Positions 7,619 through 15,478 of a stretch of DNA of 64,000 nt are shown here, piece by piece (position 1 is the first letter of the stretch; every line of letters starts with the position of its first letter). The position numbers and the translations under genes were made by a program. Below the pieces are notes generated by a model, which ran no database searches, had not been told where the DNA came from, and saw only the letters and a program-made list of their open reading frames with translations. The DNA is from Arthrobacter sp. Leaf234 (lineage in GTDB: Bacteria > Actinomycetota > Actinomycetes > Actinomycetales > Micrococcaceae): positions 664,797-728,796 of the forward strand of contig NZ_LMLU01000001.1 of the NCBI RefSeq assembly GCF_001422665.1, in the 5' to 3' direction.

Positions 7619-8587
7619 ATGAGTCAGCTGACAGCCGTGCGAACCGCCTCACGGACGGTCGTCAGCACTCAGTGGTGGCATCTCTCCCTCTCGACGGGTG
7701 GCTTCGATGTAGCGGACGGCATCATCGAAGAGCTGGTCACCCCGCTGGTGGCGCAGGCGCATGCGCTCGGCGCCAAACGCTGGTACTTCACGCGGTGCGA
7801 GGACGCATCCACCGGAGTGGTCAGCCAGATCAGGCTCAGCATCCACGCGCACCCCCGGGTCCTCGAGAGGCTCCGCACCTTCCAGCGGGCGCTCCAGGCC
7901 CGCAGTGCGCAGGCCCTGCCGCTGCTGGCGGTCCGGCAGCACTACACGGCTCCCGCGAGCAACACCTACTACTCGGGCGGCCAGGAGATGGCCGACCCCC
8001 AGCTCGAGGCGAACCTCGTGAAGTACGGCGGTGTGGAGGGACTCCACCTGGCCGAGGAGGTCTTCGAACTCAGCTCCGAGCTGGCGATCTGGGGCAACCA
8101 GCGGTTCCCCCGCATGCAGGGCCGTTCGGCGCTCGGCGCCCTGGTCCTGTTCGACGCCGCCCAGAGCATGATGCGAGGGCCGCGCTCGGCCGGCTGGCAG
8201 GATCGCCGCCGCCTGACCTGGGACTTCTACTGGGACAGCCACCTGCGGACCTGCACCGCCGACGTCGGGCCGCGCGCTCCGGCAGTCCGCGACGCCATGG
8301 CGACGCAGGTCTCCTCGAAGGCGACCGGCTTCCATGCCCTGATGGCGGCGACGGCATCCGAGTCCGCGGTGCACAACTGGCGACGGCGCTGGTACCGGGC
8401 GCTCGACACCTACCTCTACCGCGCCGACAAGGTGCGGGTCAGCCGCAGCGCCCAGCACCTCACGGTCTACCAGGCGCACATGACGCTCAACCGCCTCGGA
8501 TTCGTCCCCCGCGAGGAGGCCGCCCTCGGTCTCTACGCGCGGAGCTGGAAGCCGCAGGTGGACCTCATTGCACCGCGACAGCCCTGA
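7619..8587 (+). CDS. Free-standing SpaB-C / thiopeptide-type biosynthesis domain protein
   Basis: 322 residues, almost entirely one domain. The opening QWWHLSLSTG, the block GAKRWYFTRCEDASTGVVSQIRLSIHAHP near residues 48-80 and LVKYGGVEGLHLAEEVFELSSELAIW near 134-160 match the C-terminal domain of class I lanthipeptide dehydratases (SpaB_C, thiopeptide-type bacteriocin biosynthesis). In full LanB enzymes this domain eliminates glutamate from glutamylated Ser/Thr; here no tRNA-dependent glutamylation domain is fused or encoded nearby. The start has AAGGAGAG eight bases ahead and lies 87 bp after the repeat peptide, so the two are probably cotranscribed. It may modify or bind that peptide, but the mature peptide has Ser residues without a visible partner enzyme, so function is open. 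Confidence 0.85.
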   Translation: MSQLTAVRTASRTVVSTQWWHLSLSTGGFDVADGIIEELVTPLVAQAHALGAKRWYFTRCEDASTGVVSQIRLSIHAHPRVLERLRTFQRALQARSAQALPLLAVRQHYTAPASNTYYSGGQEMADPQLEANLVKYGGVEGLHLAEEVFELSSELAIWGNQRFPRMQGRSALGALVLFDAAQSMMRGPRSAGWQDRRRLTWDFYWDSHLRTCTADVGPRAPAVRDAMATQVSSKATGFHALMAATASESAVHNWRRRWYRALDTYLYRADKVRVSRSAQHLTVYQAHMTLNRLGFVPREEAALGLYARSWKPQVDLIAPRQP

Positions 8588-8629
8588 CGGTCACGGCCGC
8601 CCAGGACCCATCGAGCGAAGGACTGCACC

Positions 8630-8821
8630 ATGAATGCCAGGAACACCATCGTGCTCGCCATGGACCAGGACGATCTCTCCGAGGCGCTCGGCTGCTCCTC
8701 CGAGGCGGTCCAGTCCATGCAGAACGACGGCGTGCTCGAATCGCAGGGTCAGCTGTGGGAGATCGGACCTGCGCGGGACTACCTCAGGGACGCGGCCTGG
8801 GCGGACAGCCTCTGGCACTGA
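8630..8821 (+). CDS. Small acidic protein of the peptide cassette, unknown function
   Basis: 63 residues, acidic, no signal peptide or membrane segment. The stretch MDQDDLSEALGCSSEAVQSMQNDGVLE looks helical and could be a small helix-turn-helix-like fold, and the end is Trp-rich (AAWADSLWH). I recognise no family. It follows the SpaB-C-like gene by 42 bp with GAAGGA before the ATG, and a perfect terminator hairpin follows. This makes it the last gene of a three-gene operon with the WDW peptide. A role as chaperone, recognition element or immunity factor is possible but unsupported. Confidence 0.7.
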   Translation: MNARNTIVLAMDQDDLSEALGCSSEAVQSMQNDGVLESQGQLWEIGPARDYLRDAAWADSLWH

Positions 8822-8852
8822 CACCCGGTCACCGGAACGCTCCGGTGCACGC

Positions 8853-8890
8853 ACGACGACGCCGGCGCATCCCTGCGCCGGCGTCGTCGT
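8853..8890. terminator. Perfect 16-bp hairpin, bidirectional terminator
   Basis: Arms 8853-8868 and 8875-8890 are fully complementary around a 6-base loop, between the end of the peptide cassette and the convergent FMN reductase gene. No long T-run follows, as is common in high-GC actinobacteria. A weaker 7-bp hairpin lies at 8830-8847. Confidence 0.8.
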
Positions 8891-8927
8891 GTTCCGATCC
8901 GGGTATGCCCGGCCGAGGGTAGGAGCC

Positions 8928-9488
8928 TCAGGCTGCGACGGGTGACGCAGCTCCCGCCAGGGCCGAGAGGACGTCCGACACCTGGCCGGCGACCTCGGCG
9001 TCGTCCTTCGGGTGGACCTCTGCGAAGCGGGTGATCGATCCGCCGATGGACAGCTTGGTGTCGTCCACGACCGACGCTCCGGCGACGCCGAGGGCGCGGC
9101 GGGCCTCGTCGTGGGCCCAGACTCCGCCGTACTGGCCGAAGGCGGACCCGATGACGGCGGCCGGCTTGCTCGAGATGGCGCCGGCGCCGTAGGGGCGGGA
9201 CAGCCAGTCGATCGCGTTCTTCAGGACGGCGGGCATGGTGCCGTTGTACTCGGGCGAGACGAGGAGGAGGGCATCCGCGTCGGCGGCCGCGGCGCGGAGG
9301 TCGTCGGCCGACTTCGGGCGGTCGGCGTCGTTGTCGATGTCCTCGTTGTAGAACGGGACTTCACTCAGGCGATCGAACGTCACCACGGTCACGGCGTCGG
9401 GCGCGTGCTCCTTCGCGGCCTCTGCGAGCTGGCGGTTGATGGAGCCTTCGCGGAGGCTGCCGACGAGTGTCAGGATCGTGGTGGTCAT
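8928..9488 (-). CDS. NAD(P)H-dependent FMN reductase-type oxidoreductase
   Basis: 186-residue flavodoxin-fold enzyme of the NADPH-dependent FMN/quinone reductase family. The FMN-phosphate loop is LVGSLREGSINRQLA at about 8-22, and LLVSPEYNGTMPAVLKNAIDWLSR at about 75-98 is the family signature. It transfers electrons from NAD(P)H to FMN, quinones or azo compounds in the cytoplasm. It is divergent from a TetR regulator whose operator-like palindrome lies between the two starts, so its expression is probably induced by the TetR ligand. Confidence 0.9.
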   Translation of the reverse strand: MTTTILTLVGSLREGSINRQLAEAAKEHAPDAVTVVTFDRLSEVPFYNEDIDNDADRPKSADDLRAAAADADALLLVSPEYNGTMPAVLKNAIDWLSRPYGAGAISSKPAAVIGSAFGQYGGVWAHDEARRALGVAGASVVDDTKLSIGGSITRFAEVHPKDDAEVAGQVSDVLSALAGAASPVAA

Positions 9489-9562
9489 GAAATCTCCGTT
9501 GCTAGTGACCTCGCGGCCGGGGCTGGTGCGGACGTATCGAACCGCGTCTGCTCAGGGTCAAG

Positions 9563-9576
9563 CGGACCACGGTCCG
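9563..9576. promoter_or_regulatory. TetR-type palindromic operator
   Basis: CGGACC-AC-GGTCCG, extendable to near-symmetric AA(G/A)CGGACC arms, lies 27 bp before the TetR start and 75 bp before the divergent reductase start. The position fits repression of both genes by the adjacent TetR protein. Confidence 0.6.
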
Positions 9577-9602
9577 TTTTATTCCGGGTCTATGCTTGCC
9601 CC

Positions 9603-10196
9603 ATGCAGGGGGAGGGCTTGCTCCGGGTCACCGGCGACGACGGAGAACGCATGGATGCGGCGCGGAACCGCCGGCTCCTGCTCGACGCCGCGGCCGAGAT
9701 CGTGGCGACCTGCGGTGCGGAACGGCTGACCACCGATGCGGTGGCGCGCAGGGCGGGGGTGGGCAAGGGAACCGTCTTCCGCCGGTTCGGAAGCCGGGCG
9801 GGTCTCATGCACGCACTCGCCGACGAGGCCGGACGGGAATTCCAGCAGGCCTTCATGAGCGGTCCGCCGCCGCTCGGCCCGGGCGCCCCGCCGCTGGAGC
9901 GGCTCATCGCCTTCGGAGAGGCGAGCATCGCCAGGATGCGCCTGGACGGACAGATCCTCCGGGCCACGGAACAGCAGGGCGGACCCGATCTCGAGCACCC
10001 GACGCAGCGGTTGGTCCGCCTGCACCTCGCGATGCTGCTGCGGGGGATCGGGGTATCCGATCCCGAGGTGGGCGCCTACCACCTGGCCGCCGTCCTCAAC
10101 GCCGGTCTGCTGCTCCACCTGCAGGACGATCGGGGGATGTCCGGAGAGCGGCTGACCGCCTCGTGGGCCGCCCTCGTCACTGCTCTCGCCGCCTGA
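9603..10196 (+). CDS. TetR/AcrR family transcriptional regulator
   Basis: 197 residues. The helix-turn-helix is at about residues 20-65 (RRLLLDAAAEIVATCGAERLTTDAVARRAGVGKGTVFRRFGSRAGL), followed by a ligand-binding helical domain. The ATG at 9603 follows an AT-rich TATGCT box closely; the ATG at 9651 is an alternative that would keep the whole DNA-binding domain. A longer frame extends back over the reductase gene and is not used. Divergent with the FMN reductase gene, which is its likely target. Confidence 0.88.
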   Translation: MQGEGLLRVTGDDGERMDAARNRRLLLDAAAEIVATCGAERLTTDAVARRAGVGKGTVFRRFGSRAGLMHALADEAGREFQQAFMSGPPPLGPGAPPLERLIAFGEASIARMRLDGQILRATEQQGGPDLEHPTQRLVRLHLAMLLRGIGVSDPEVGAYHLAAVLNAGLLLHLQDDRGMSGERLTASWAALVTALAA

Positions 10197-10331
10197 CGGC
10201 GCGCCGCCGGCTCCGCCGCTCAGGGCCCCGGTAGGCGGTCCGATGTCGGTCCGGGGTGATCGCCGACCCCTTGTACACTGTGGAAAAAGCGCCGGCAGCC
10301 TGCCGGCGGGCGAGTCGAGGTTGGAGTCGGT

Positions 10332-11159
10332 ATGGAGGAGCTACCCGAGGCGCAGGCCGATGCCCGGGCGACATCCGCCGGCGACGACCCGTCCTCGCGC
10401 ATCCTCCACATGGTCGCCGACGAGGTGGAGGTCCTGCCGCCCGCGGAGGCCGCCGCGCGACTCCAGGACCTGCTCGTCGACCATCCGGACGTCCGGTCCT
10501 TCCTCCAGGAGCTCGCGGACTTCACGGCCGAGACGCTGGGGACGCAGGGGGACACCTACTGCGGGATCACCCTGCAGCGGTCTCCGAGCGAGCAGCTCAC
10601 CGTCGCGAGCAGTGGCGAGAAGGCCCGTGCGATGGACGAGGTGCAGTACGACCACAACGACGGCCCGTGCCTGCACGCCCTCCGCGTCCACGACGAGGTC
10701 TTCATCGCCGATGTCGTCTCCGAGGACCGCTGGCCGGACTTCATGCGGCACATCGCCCGCAACGACGTCGGCGCCATGTTCTGCCTCCCCCTGGACCTCG
10801 AGGGGTCCGCCCGCGCGGCCCTGAACCTGTACGCAGAGGACAGCTCGGTCTTCAGCGACGAGTACCGCCGGGTGGCACGGGCCTTCACCGTCCAGGCGTC
10901 GCAGGCACTCAAGCTTGCGGTGAGGGTGGCGCAGCACACGGCGACCGCGGAGGACCTGCACGCAGTCCTCCAGACCCGTACCGAGATCGATCTCGCCGTC
11001 GGCATCATCATGGGGCAGGACAACTGCTCGCAGAAGGACGCGTTCGACAAGCTCCGCCGGGCGTCGAACTCCCGCAACGTCAAGCTGCGCGTCCTGGCGG
11101 CGGGGATGGTCGCCGGCCTCAACGGCTCCGTGCCCCGCGCGCACTTCGACCCGTCCTGA
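10332..11159 (+). CDS. GAF and ANTAR domain protein
   Basis: 275 residues. A GAF sensor domain covers about 50-195 (LADFTAETLGTQGDTYCGITLQ ... VGAMFCLPLDLEGSARAALNLYAEDSSVFSD). The ANTAR RNA-binding domain covers about 210-265 (LQTRTEIDLAVGIIMGQDNCSQKDAFDKLRRASNSRNVKLRVLA). ANTAR proteins bind paired RNA hexaloop hairpins and prevent transcription termination; GAF-ANTAR proteins are abundant in Actinobacteria and respond to small ligands or redox. No receiver domain is present. A 7-bp hairpin (10291-10307) sits in the leader just ahead of the start, but it does not show two ANTAR-type hexaloops. Confidence 0.9.
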   Translation: MEELPEAQADARATSAGDDPSSRILHMVADEVEVLPPAEAAARLQDLLVDHPDVRSFLQELADFTAETLGTQGDTYCGITLQRSPSEQLTVASSGEKARAMDEVQYDHNDGPCLHALRVHDEVFIADVVSEDRWPDFMRHIARNDVGAMFCLPLDLEGSARAALNLYAEDSSVFSDEYRRVARAFTVQASQALKLAVRVAQHTATAEDLHAVLQTRTEIDLAVGIIMGQDNCSQKDAFDKLRRASNSRNVKLRVLAAGMVAGLNGSVPRAHFDPS

Positions 11160-11174
11160 TCCTTCCGCGCGCCC

Positions 11175-12242
11175 GTGTCAGCATCTCCCGACCGTCCGAT
11201 CAGCACGGTCCTGGTCGGCTTCGGCCACGGCGGCCGCGTCTTCCACGCCCCGCTGCTCCGGCATGACCCGCGCTTCGATGTCGCCGCCGTGGTCACGCGC
11301 AGCGAGGCCCGGCAGGACGCGGCACGGACGGAACATCCGGATGCCGTCGTCGTCGGCACCCTCGGCGACGCACTCCGCGCGGTGCCGGCCCTCGAACTCG
11401 CGGTGATCACGACGCCCAACGCGACGCACGGTCCGCTGGCCACCGCGGCCCTGGCGGCCGGCCTGCACGTGGTGGTCGACAAGCCGCTCGTCGTCGACGC
11501 CGAGGAGGGCGAACGGCTGCGCCACGCCGCCCTGCAGGCCGGCCGGCTCCTCGTCCCCTTCCACAACCGCCGCTGGGACGGTGACGTCCTGGCCGTGCGG
11601 GCAGCGGTGGACGCCGGCAGGCTCGGGTCCGTGCGGAGCGTCGAGTCCGCTATCGAGTCCTGGAAGCCGACCGTCGGCAAGGCCTGGAAGCGCGAGGCGG
11701 CGCCCGCTGCGGGCGGCGGCGTCCTCCACGACCTCGGGACCCACCTGATCGACCAGGCGCTGGTGCTCTTCGGCCCGGGGGAGGCCGTCTTCGCGCAGCT
11801 GCACCGGAACCGGGAGGACACCTCCGCGGAGGACACGGCGTTCGTCGTCATCGAGCACGCGTCGGGCGTGACGAGCCATGTGCGCGCCGGCACGCTCGAG
11901 CCGCTGGCCCGCCCACGGTTCCGCGTGACCGGCAGCGCCGGTTCGCTCGTCATCACCGGGACGGACCCGCAGGAGGCGCTGCTGGACCGGGGTGTCCCTC
12001 CGGCCGGAGTCGCCGCAGCCGCTGCCGGCCTGCCGGGCGCGAGCCGCGGTGTGCTCGGCGCGGGCGGGACCGCGGAGCCCTTCCCCGTGGGGCCGGGCGA
12101 CTACCCGGCGTTCTACGCCGGCCTCGCCGCGGCGATCGACGGGGAGGGACCCCCTCCCGTATCGGTGGAGGAGGCCCTCGCCGTCGTCCGGCTCATCGAG
12201 CGGGTCCACGCGGCGTTCCCCGTCCGGCGCGGCCCGCGCTGA
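11175..12242 (+). CDS. Gfo/Idh/MocA family NAD(P)-dependent oxidoreductase
   Basis: 355 residues. The Rossmann nucleotide site is STVLVGFGHGGRVFHAPLL at about 10-28, the DKPLV motif with the catalytic-region Lys is at about 103, and GGGVLHDLGTHLIDQAL near 178-195 is the substrate-side motif of the GFO_IDH_MocA C-terminal domain. The sequence resembles the YvaA/scyllo-inositol-like subgroup that acts on sugars or cyclitols. It starts with GTG 15 bases after the ANTAR gene stop, without a clear ribosome-binding site. It converges with alanine dehydrogenase 22 bp away. Confidence 0.88.
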   Translation: MSASPDRPISTVLVGFGHGGRVFHAPLLRHDPRFDVAAVVTRSEARQDAARTEHPDAVVVGTLGDALRAVPALELAVITTPNATHGPLATAALAAGLHVVVDKPLVVDAEEGERLRHAALQAGRLLVPFHNRRWDGDVLAVRAAVDAGRLGSVRSVESAIESWKPTVGKAWKREAAPAAGGGVLHDLGTHLIDQALVLFGPGEAVFAQLHRNREDTSAEDTAFVVIEHASGVTSHVRAGTLEPLARPRFRVTGSAGSLVITGTDPQEALLDRGVPPAGVAAAAAGLPGASRGVLGAGGTAEPFPVGPGDYPAFYAGLAAAIDGEGPPPVSVEEALAVVRLIERVHAAFPVRRGPR

Positions 12243-12264
12243 GCGCGCGGCCGGAGGACAGGGG

Positions 12265-13380
12265 TCACCCGACCAGCGCGGCCCAGTCCTCGGCGAGCTC
12301 GAGGCCGTGCGCCGCCGACACGGAGTGGTGTGCCACCCGGCCCGCGGCGACGTTGAGTCCGCGGGCCAGCGCCGGATCGGCGGCGAAGGCTCCCTGCACG
12401 CCCTTGTCCGCGAGGGCGACGGCGTAGCGGAGGGTCACATTCGTCAGCGCGTAGGTCGAGGTGTTCGGGACGGCGCCGGGCATGTTGCCCACGCAGTAGA
12501 AGAGGGACCCGTGGACCCGGAAGGTCGGATCCTCGTGGGTGGTGACGCGCGAATCCTCGAAGCACCCGCCCTGGTCCACGGCGATGTCGACGAGGACGCT
12601 GCCGGGCTTCATCCGCGCGACGAGGGCATTCGTGACGAGCTTCGGGGCGCGCGCGCCCGGGATGAGGACGGAGCCGATCACGAGGTCCGCCTCGAGGACG
12701 GAGGTCTCGATCTCCAGCGAGTTGGAGGCGACGGTCTTGACGCGGCCCGCGTAGAGCGCGTCGATCTCGCGCAGCCGGGCGATGTCGATGTCGAGGATGG
12801 TGACCTCCGCACCCGTCCCGACCGCCATCGCCGTCGCATTGGTCCCCGCGACGCCCGCGCCGAGAACCACCACCTTGGCGGGGCGCACTCCCGCCACCCC
12901 GCCGAGCAGCAGGCCCGGGCCGCCGGCGGGCGCCGTCATCACCTGCGCGCCGACCTGGACGGACAGGCGGCCGGCGACCTCGGACATGGGAGCGAGGAGG
13001 GGGAGCGAGCGGCCGTCCTGCACCGTCTCGTAGGCGATGGCGGTGACGCCGGCGTCGAGCAGGGCACGGGTCAGCTCCGGCTCGGCAGCCAGGTGGAGGT
13101 ACGTGAACAGGATGAGCCCTTCGCGGAAGCGGTGGTACTCCGCCGCGACCGGTTCCTTCACCTTCATGACCATGTCCGCGCGGGCCCACACGTCGTCGGC
13201 CTCGTCCACGAGTTCGGCTCCCGCCGCCTCGTACTCTGCATCGGTGATGCTGGATCCGGTCCCGGCACCGCGCTCGACCAGGACGGTGTGTCCGTGGGCG
13301 CGGAACTCATGGACGCCGGACGCGGTGATCGCCACCCGGAACTCGTTGTTCTTCACTTCTTTGGGGACGCCGATGATCAT
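12265..13380 (-). CDS. ald: Alanine dehydrogenase
   Basis: 371 residues, the standard length. It interconverts L-alanine and pyruvate plus ammonia with NAD. It begins MIIGVPKEVKNNEFRVA; catalytic Lys75 (in VMKVKEP) and His96 (in FTYLHLA) are in the positions known for the mycobacterial enzyme; the NAD site is VVVLGAGVAG at about 170-180. GGAG precedes the ATG at 13380; a frame reaching 13482 would enter the regulator's promoter. It is divergent from a PucR-type activator with two operator-like palindromes between them. Confidence 0.96.
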   Translation of the reverse strand: MIIGVPKEVKNNEFRVAITASGVHEFRAHGHTVLVERGAGTGSSITDAEYEAAGAELVDEADDVWARADMVMKVKEPVAAEYHRFREGLILFTYLHLAAEPELTRALLDAGVTAIAYETVQDGRSLPLLAPMSEVAGRLSVQVGAQVMTAPAGGPGLLLGGVAGVRPAKVVVLGAGVAGTNATAMAVGTGAEVTILDIDIARLREIDALYAGRVKTVASNSLEIETSVLEADLVIGSVLIPGARAPKLVTNALVARMKPGSVLVDIAVDQGGCFEDSRVTTHEDPTFRVHGSLFYCVGNMPGAVPNTSTYALTNVTLRYAVALADKGVQGAFAADPALARGLNVAAGRVAHHSVSAAHGLELAEDWAALVG

Positions 13381-13579
13381 GGGATTCTCCAGGCTGCGAT
13401 CGGGGCGGACGGGGTGACTCCACGATAGGCCCGTGCCGGGCGGCCCGATCGGGGGTCCCGGATCAACGTCACCGTGGAGCATCGCCGGCCGGCCCGCCCG
13501 GAGGGGCGGAACGGCGCCCCGCCGCGGAACCGTGGCTCTGTGACGCGCACCACTAGCACGGCGACGTCGATGCCGCCAT

Positions 13580-13613
13580 CGACAGATGTCGAGTCCGGGC
13601 GCGGCAGATGTCG
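13580..13613. promoter_or_regulatory. Two CGRCAGATGTCG palindromes 22 bp apart
   Basis: CGACAGATGTCG (13580-13591) and CGGCAGATGTCG (13602-13613) each have CGACA/TGTCG-type arms around GA. Their 22-bp centre spacing is two turns of the helix. They lie between alanine dehydrogenase and the PucR gene, 33 bp before the latter's start. This is the expected layout for a regulator that binds cooperatively and controls both itself and ald. Confidence 0.65.
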
Positions 13614-13645
13614 CCCGCGACGACCGGTCGCCCTACTGTTGGTCT

Positions 13646-14875
13646 GTGCAGAACCAGGCCATCGAGGACGTCGTCGAGTCCATCGCGCAGCGCCTCGGAC
13701 GCGGGCTCTCGCTCGAGGATCCCGACGGCGTGCTCCTCGCCTACAGCAGCCACCAGACCTCGGCCGACCGCGTCCGCGTCAACTTCCTCCTCAGCAAGCG
13801 GGTCCCCGCCGACGTCAGCGAGTGGCAGCAGCGGCACGGCATCACCCAGGCCGTGCGCGCCGTCGCCGTTCCGGCGAACGAGGATCTCGGGATGCTCGGA
13901 CGTGTCTGCGTCCCCCTCCTCGTCCGGGGCTTCCGGGTCGGCTACCTGTGGGTGCAGCAGCAGTCGAGCGATGACCCCGCCGCCGGGATCCTGGCCGCGC
14001 TCCCGGCCGTCCGGCCGACCATCGACCGGCTGGCCGAACTGCTCCTCGAGACCGACACGGCATCCTCCGAGCGCCGGACCCGGCGTGAAGGGACGTTCCT
14101 GGCGGCCTGCCGCGGCGTCGCCACCGCCGTCGAGGAGCTGCGGGGCTGGCGGGAGCTCGGTGGCCACGGCCCCTGGCGCATCGCCATGGTGTACGAGGTC
14201 CCCCATCCGACCGCACCGAGGGAGGGGGGCGACCCGAACGAGGCTGCGCTGCTGCAGCGCACCCTCGCGCTGCAGGCGACGGTCGGCGTCGCACCCGTCC
14301 TGTTCAGCGCCGGGTCCTCGGACGTCTCGGTCCTCCTGTGCGCCGCGGACGTGGGCCGCACGGCGCTGGCGCAGGTGCTGGACAGGTACACCCGCGAGGT
14401 GGAGAAGCGCGCAGGCCGGTCGGCCGGCCGCTTCATCCTCGGGTTGAGCGAGACCGCGGCCGATCCACGGGACCTGATGGAGGCCATGCTGCAGGCGCAG
14501 CATGCCGTCCAGGCCGCCGCAGTGGATCCGCAGCTCGGCGAGACCTGCGCCTATGCGGACATCGGGGCTTACCAGTTCCTCGGCGCCGCCGGCTGGCAGG
14601 CTCCCGCGCAGGGCAGCGTCCACTTCGCGGAGCTGAGCGAGGCCGACCGTGTGGAGGAACTCCTTCCGGTCCTCGAACTGCTCTACGACAAGAACGGGTC
14701 GGTGCAGGACGTCGCGGCCCAGCTCCATCTCCACCGCAGCAGTGTCTACAACAGGCTGGCGCGCATTCGTTCCATCATCGGCGTCGATCCGCTGGCGGGG
14801 CTGGTGCGCCTCGAACTGCACCTGGCCCTCAAGGCCCAGCGCTGGCGGTCACGGCCCCGTTTCGAGCGCGACTGA
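13646..14875 (+). CDS. PucR-family transcriptional regulator, likely regulator of ald
   Basis: 409 residues. The N-terminal and central parts form the sensory region and the GGDEF-like CdaR fold of PucR regulators; the C-terminal helix-turn-helix is at about 350-400 (LLYDKNGSVQDVAAQLHLHRSSVYNRLARIRSIIGVDPLAGLVRLELHLAL). The start chosen is GTG at 13646; a frame back to 13586 would lie within the operator palindromes. Members of this family regulate alanine, purine and other amino-compound metabolism in Actinobacteria, and its divergent position suggests alanine-responsive control of ald. Confidence 0.87.
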   Translation: MQNQAIEDVVESIAQRLGRGLSLEDPDGVLLAYSSHQTSADRVRVNFLLSKRVPADVSEWQQRHGITQAVRAVAVPANEDLGMLGRVCVPLLVRGFRVGYLWVQQQSSDDPAAGILAALPAVRPTIDRLAELLLETDTASSERRTRREGTFLAACRGVATAVEELRGWRELGGHGPWRIAMVYEVPHPTAPREGGDPNEAALLQRTLALQATVGVAPVLFSAGSSDVSVLLCAADVGRTALAQVLDRYTREVEKRAGRSAGRFILGLSETAADPRDLMEAMLQAQHAVQAAAVDPQLGETCAYADIGAYQFLGAAGWQAPAQGSVHFAELSEADRVEELLPVLELLYDKNGSVQDVAAQLHLHRSSVYNRLARIRSIIGVDPLAGLVRLELHLALKAQRWRSRPRFERD

Positions 14876-14903
14876 CCGCGTCCCACCGTGCTGAGCCGGG
14901 CCG

Positions 14904-15329
14904 TCAGCCGGACCCGGCCGCGTCCGCCCCGTGCGGTGCCCCGGCCGGATCCCTGCGCTCGAGCTGGCCACGGAGCCACTCCTCGACGTCCGCCCTGCGG
15001 AGGCGCCGGTGCGAGCCCCGGTACTCGACCGGGAGGGTTCCCGCATCCGTGAGCTTCCGGAGGTAGCTGTGCGAGATCCCGGCGAGCTCCGCCGCCTGCG
15101 ACGTGGTGAGCAACTCGGCGACGGACGTCACCTGCACGGCATCGCCGTCGGACAGGCGGGCGAGGAGGTCGACGACGGCGGCCTGGGCCTCCGCGGGAAG
15201 GCGGTGCGCCGTGCCGTCCACGAAGACGGTGACGTCGCGGCTGGAGTCGAGGGCCCGGCGGAGCGGACCCGCCAGTTCCGGCGGGAGGGCTGGTGACGAT
15301 CTCGGGGCCCTGGAAGTCATGGAGCCCAT
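14904..15329 (-). CDS. Excisionase-family helix-turn-helix protein (orphan antitoxin-like)
   Basis: 141 residues. The C-terminal half (about 68-120) is a MerR-like/excisionase DNA-binding domain: LLTTSQAAELAGISHSYLRKLTDAGTLPVEYRGSHRRLRRADVEEWL. The N-terminal half (LDSSRDVTVFVDGTAHRLPAEAQAAVVDLLARL) matches antitoxins that normally precede a PIN-domain toxin gene. Here the downstream side runs straight into the PucR gene end, so no toxin is present. It is either a solitary regulator or the remains of a toxin-antitoxin pair. The ATG at 15320 is an alternative start. Confidence 0.75.
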   Translation of the reverse strand: MGSMTSRAPRSSPALPPELAGPLRRALDSSRDVTVFVDGTAHRLPAEAQAAVVDLLARLSDGDAVQVTSVAELLTTSQAAELAGISHSYLRKLTDAGTLPVEYRGSHRRLRRADVEEWLRGQLERRDPAGAPHGADAAGSG

Positions 15330-15478
15330 TGTGCCAGCCGGCGTCGCGGCATCCGGACCCCGCCCCGGCGCCGAGAAATCCCTGCTTCCGCACGGCGGAG
15401 CGGGAGTCTATATTCTAGGTATAAGTACCCTTACTACTTGTTTCCAGTGCCGGAGGCAAGACGAAAAAGGTGAATCTC

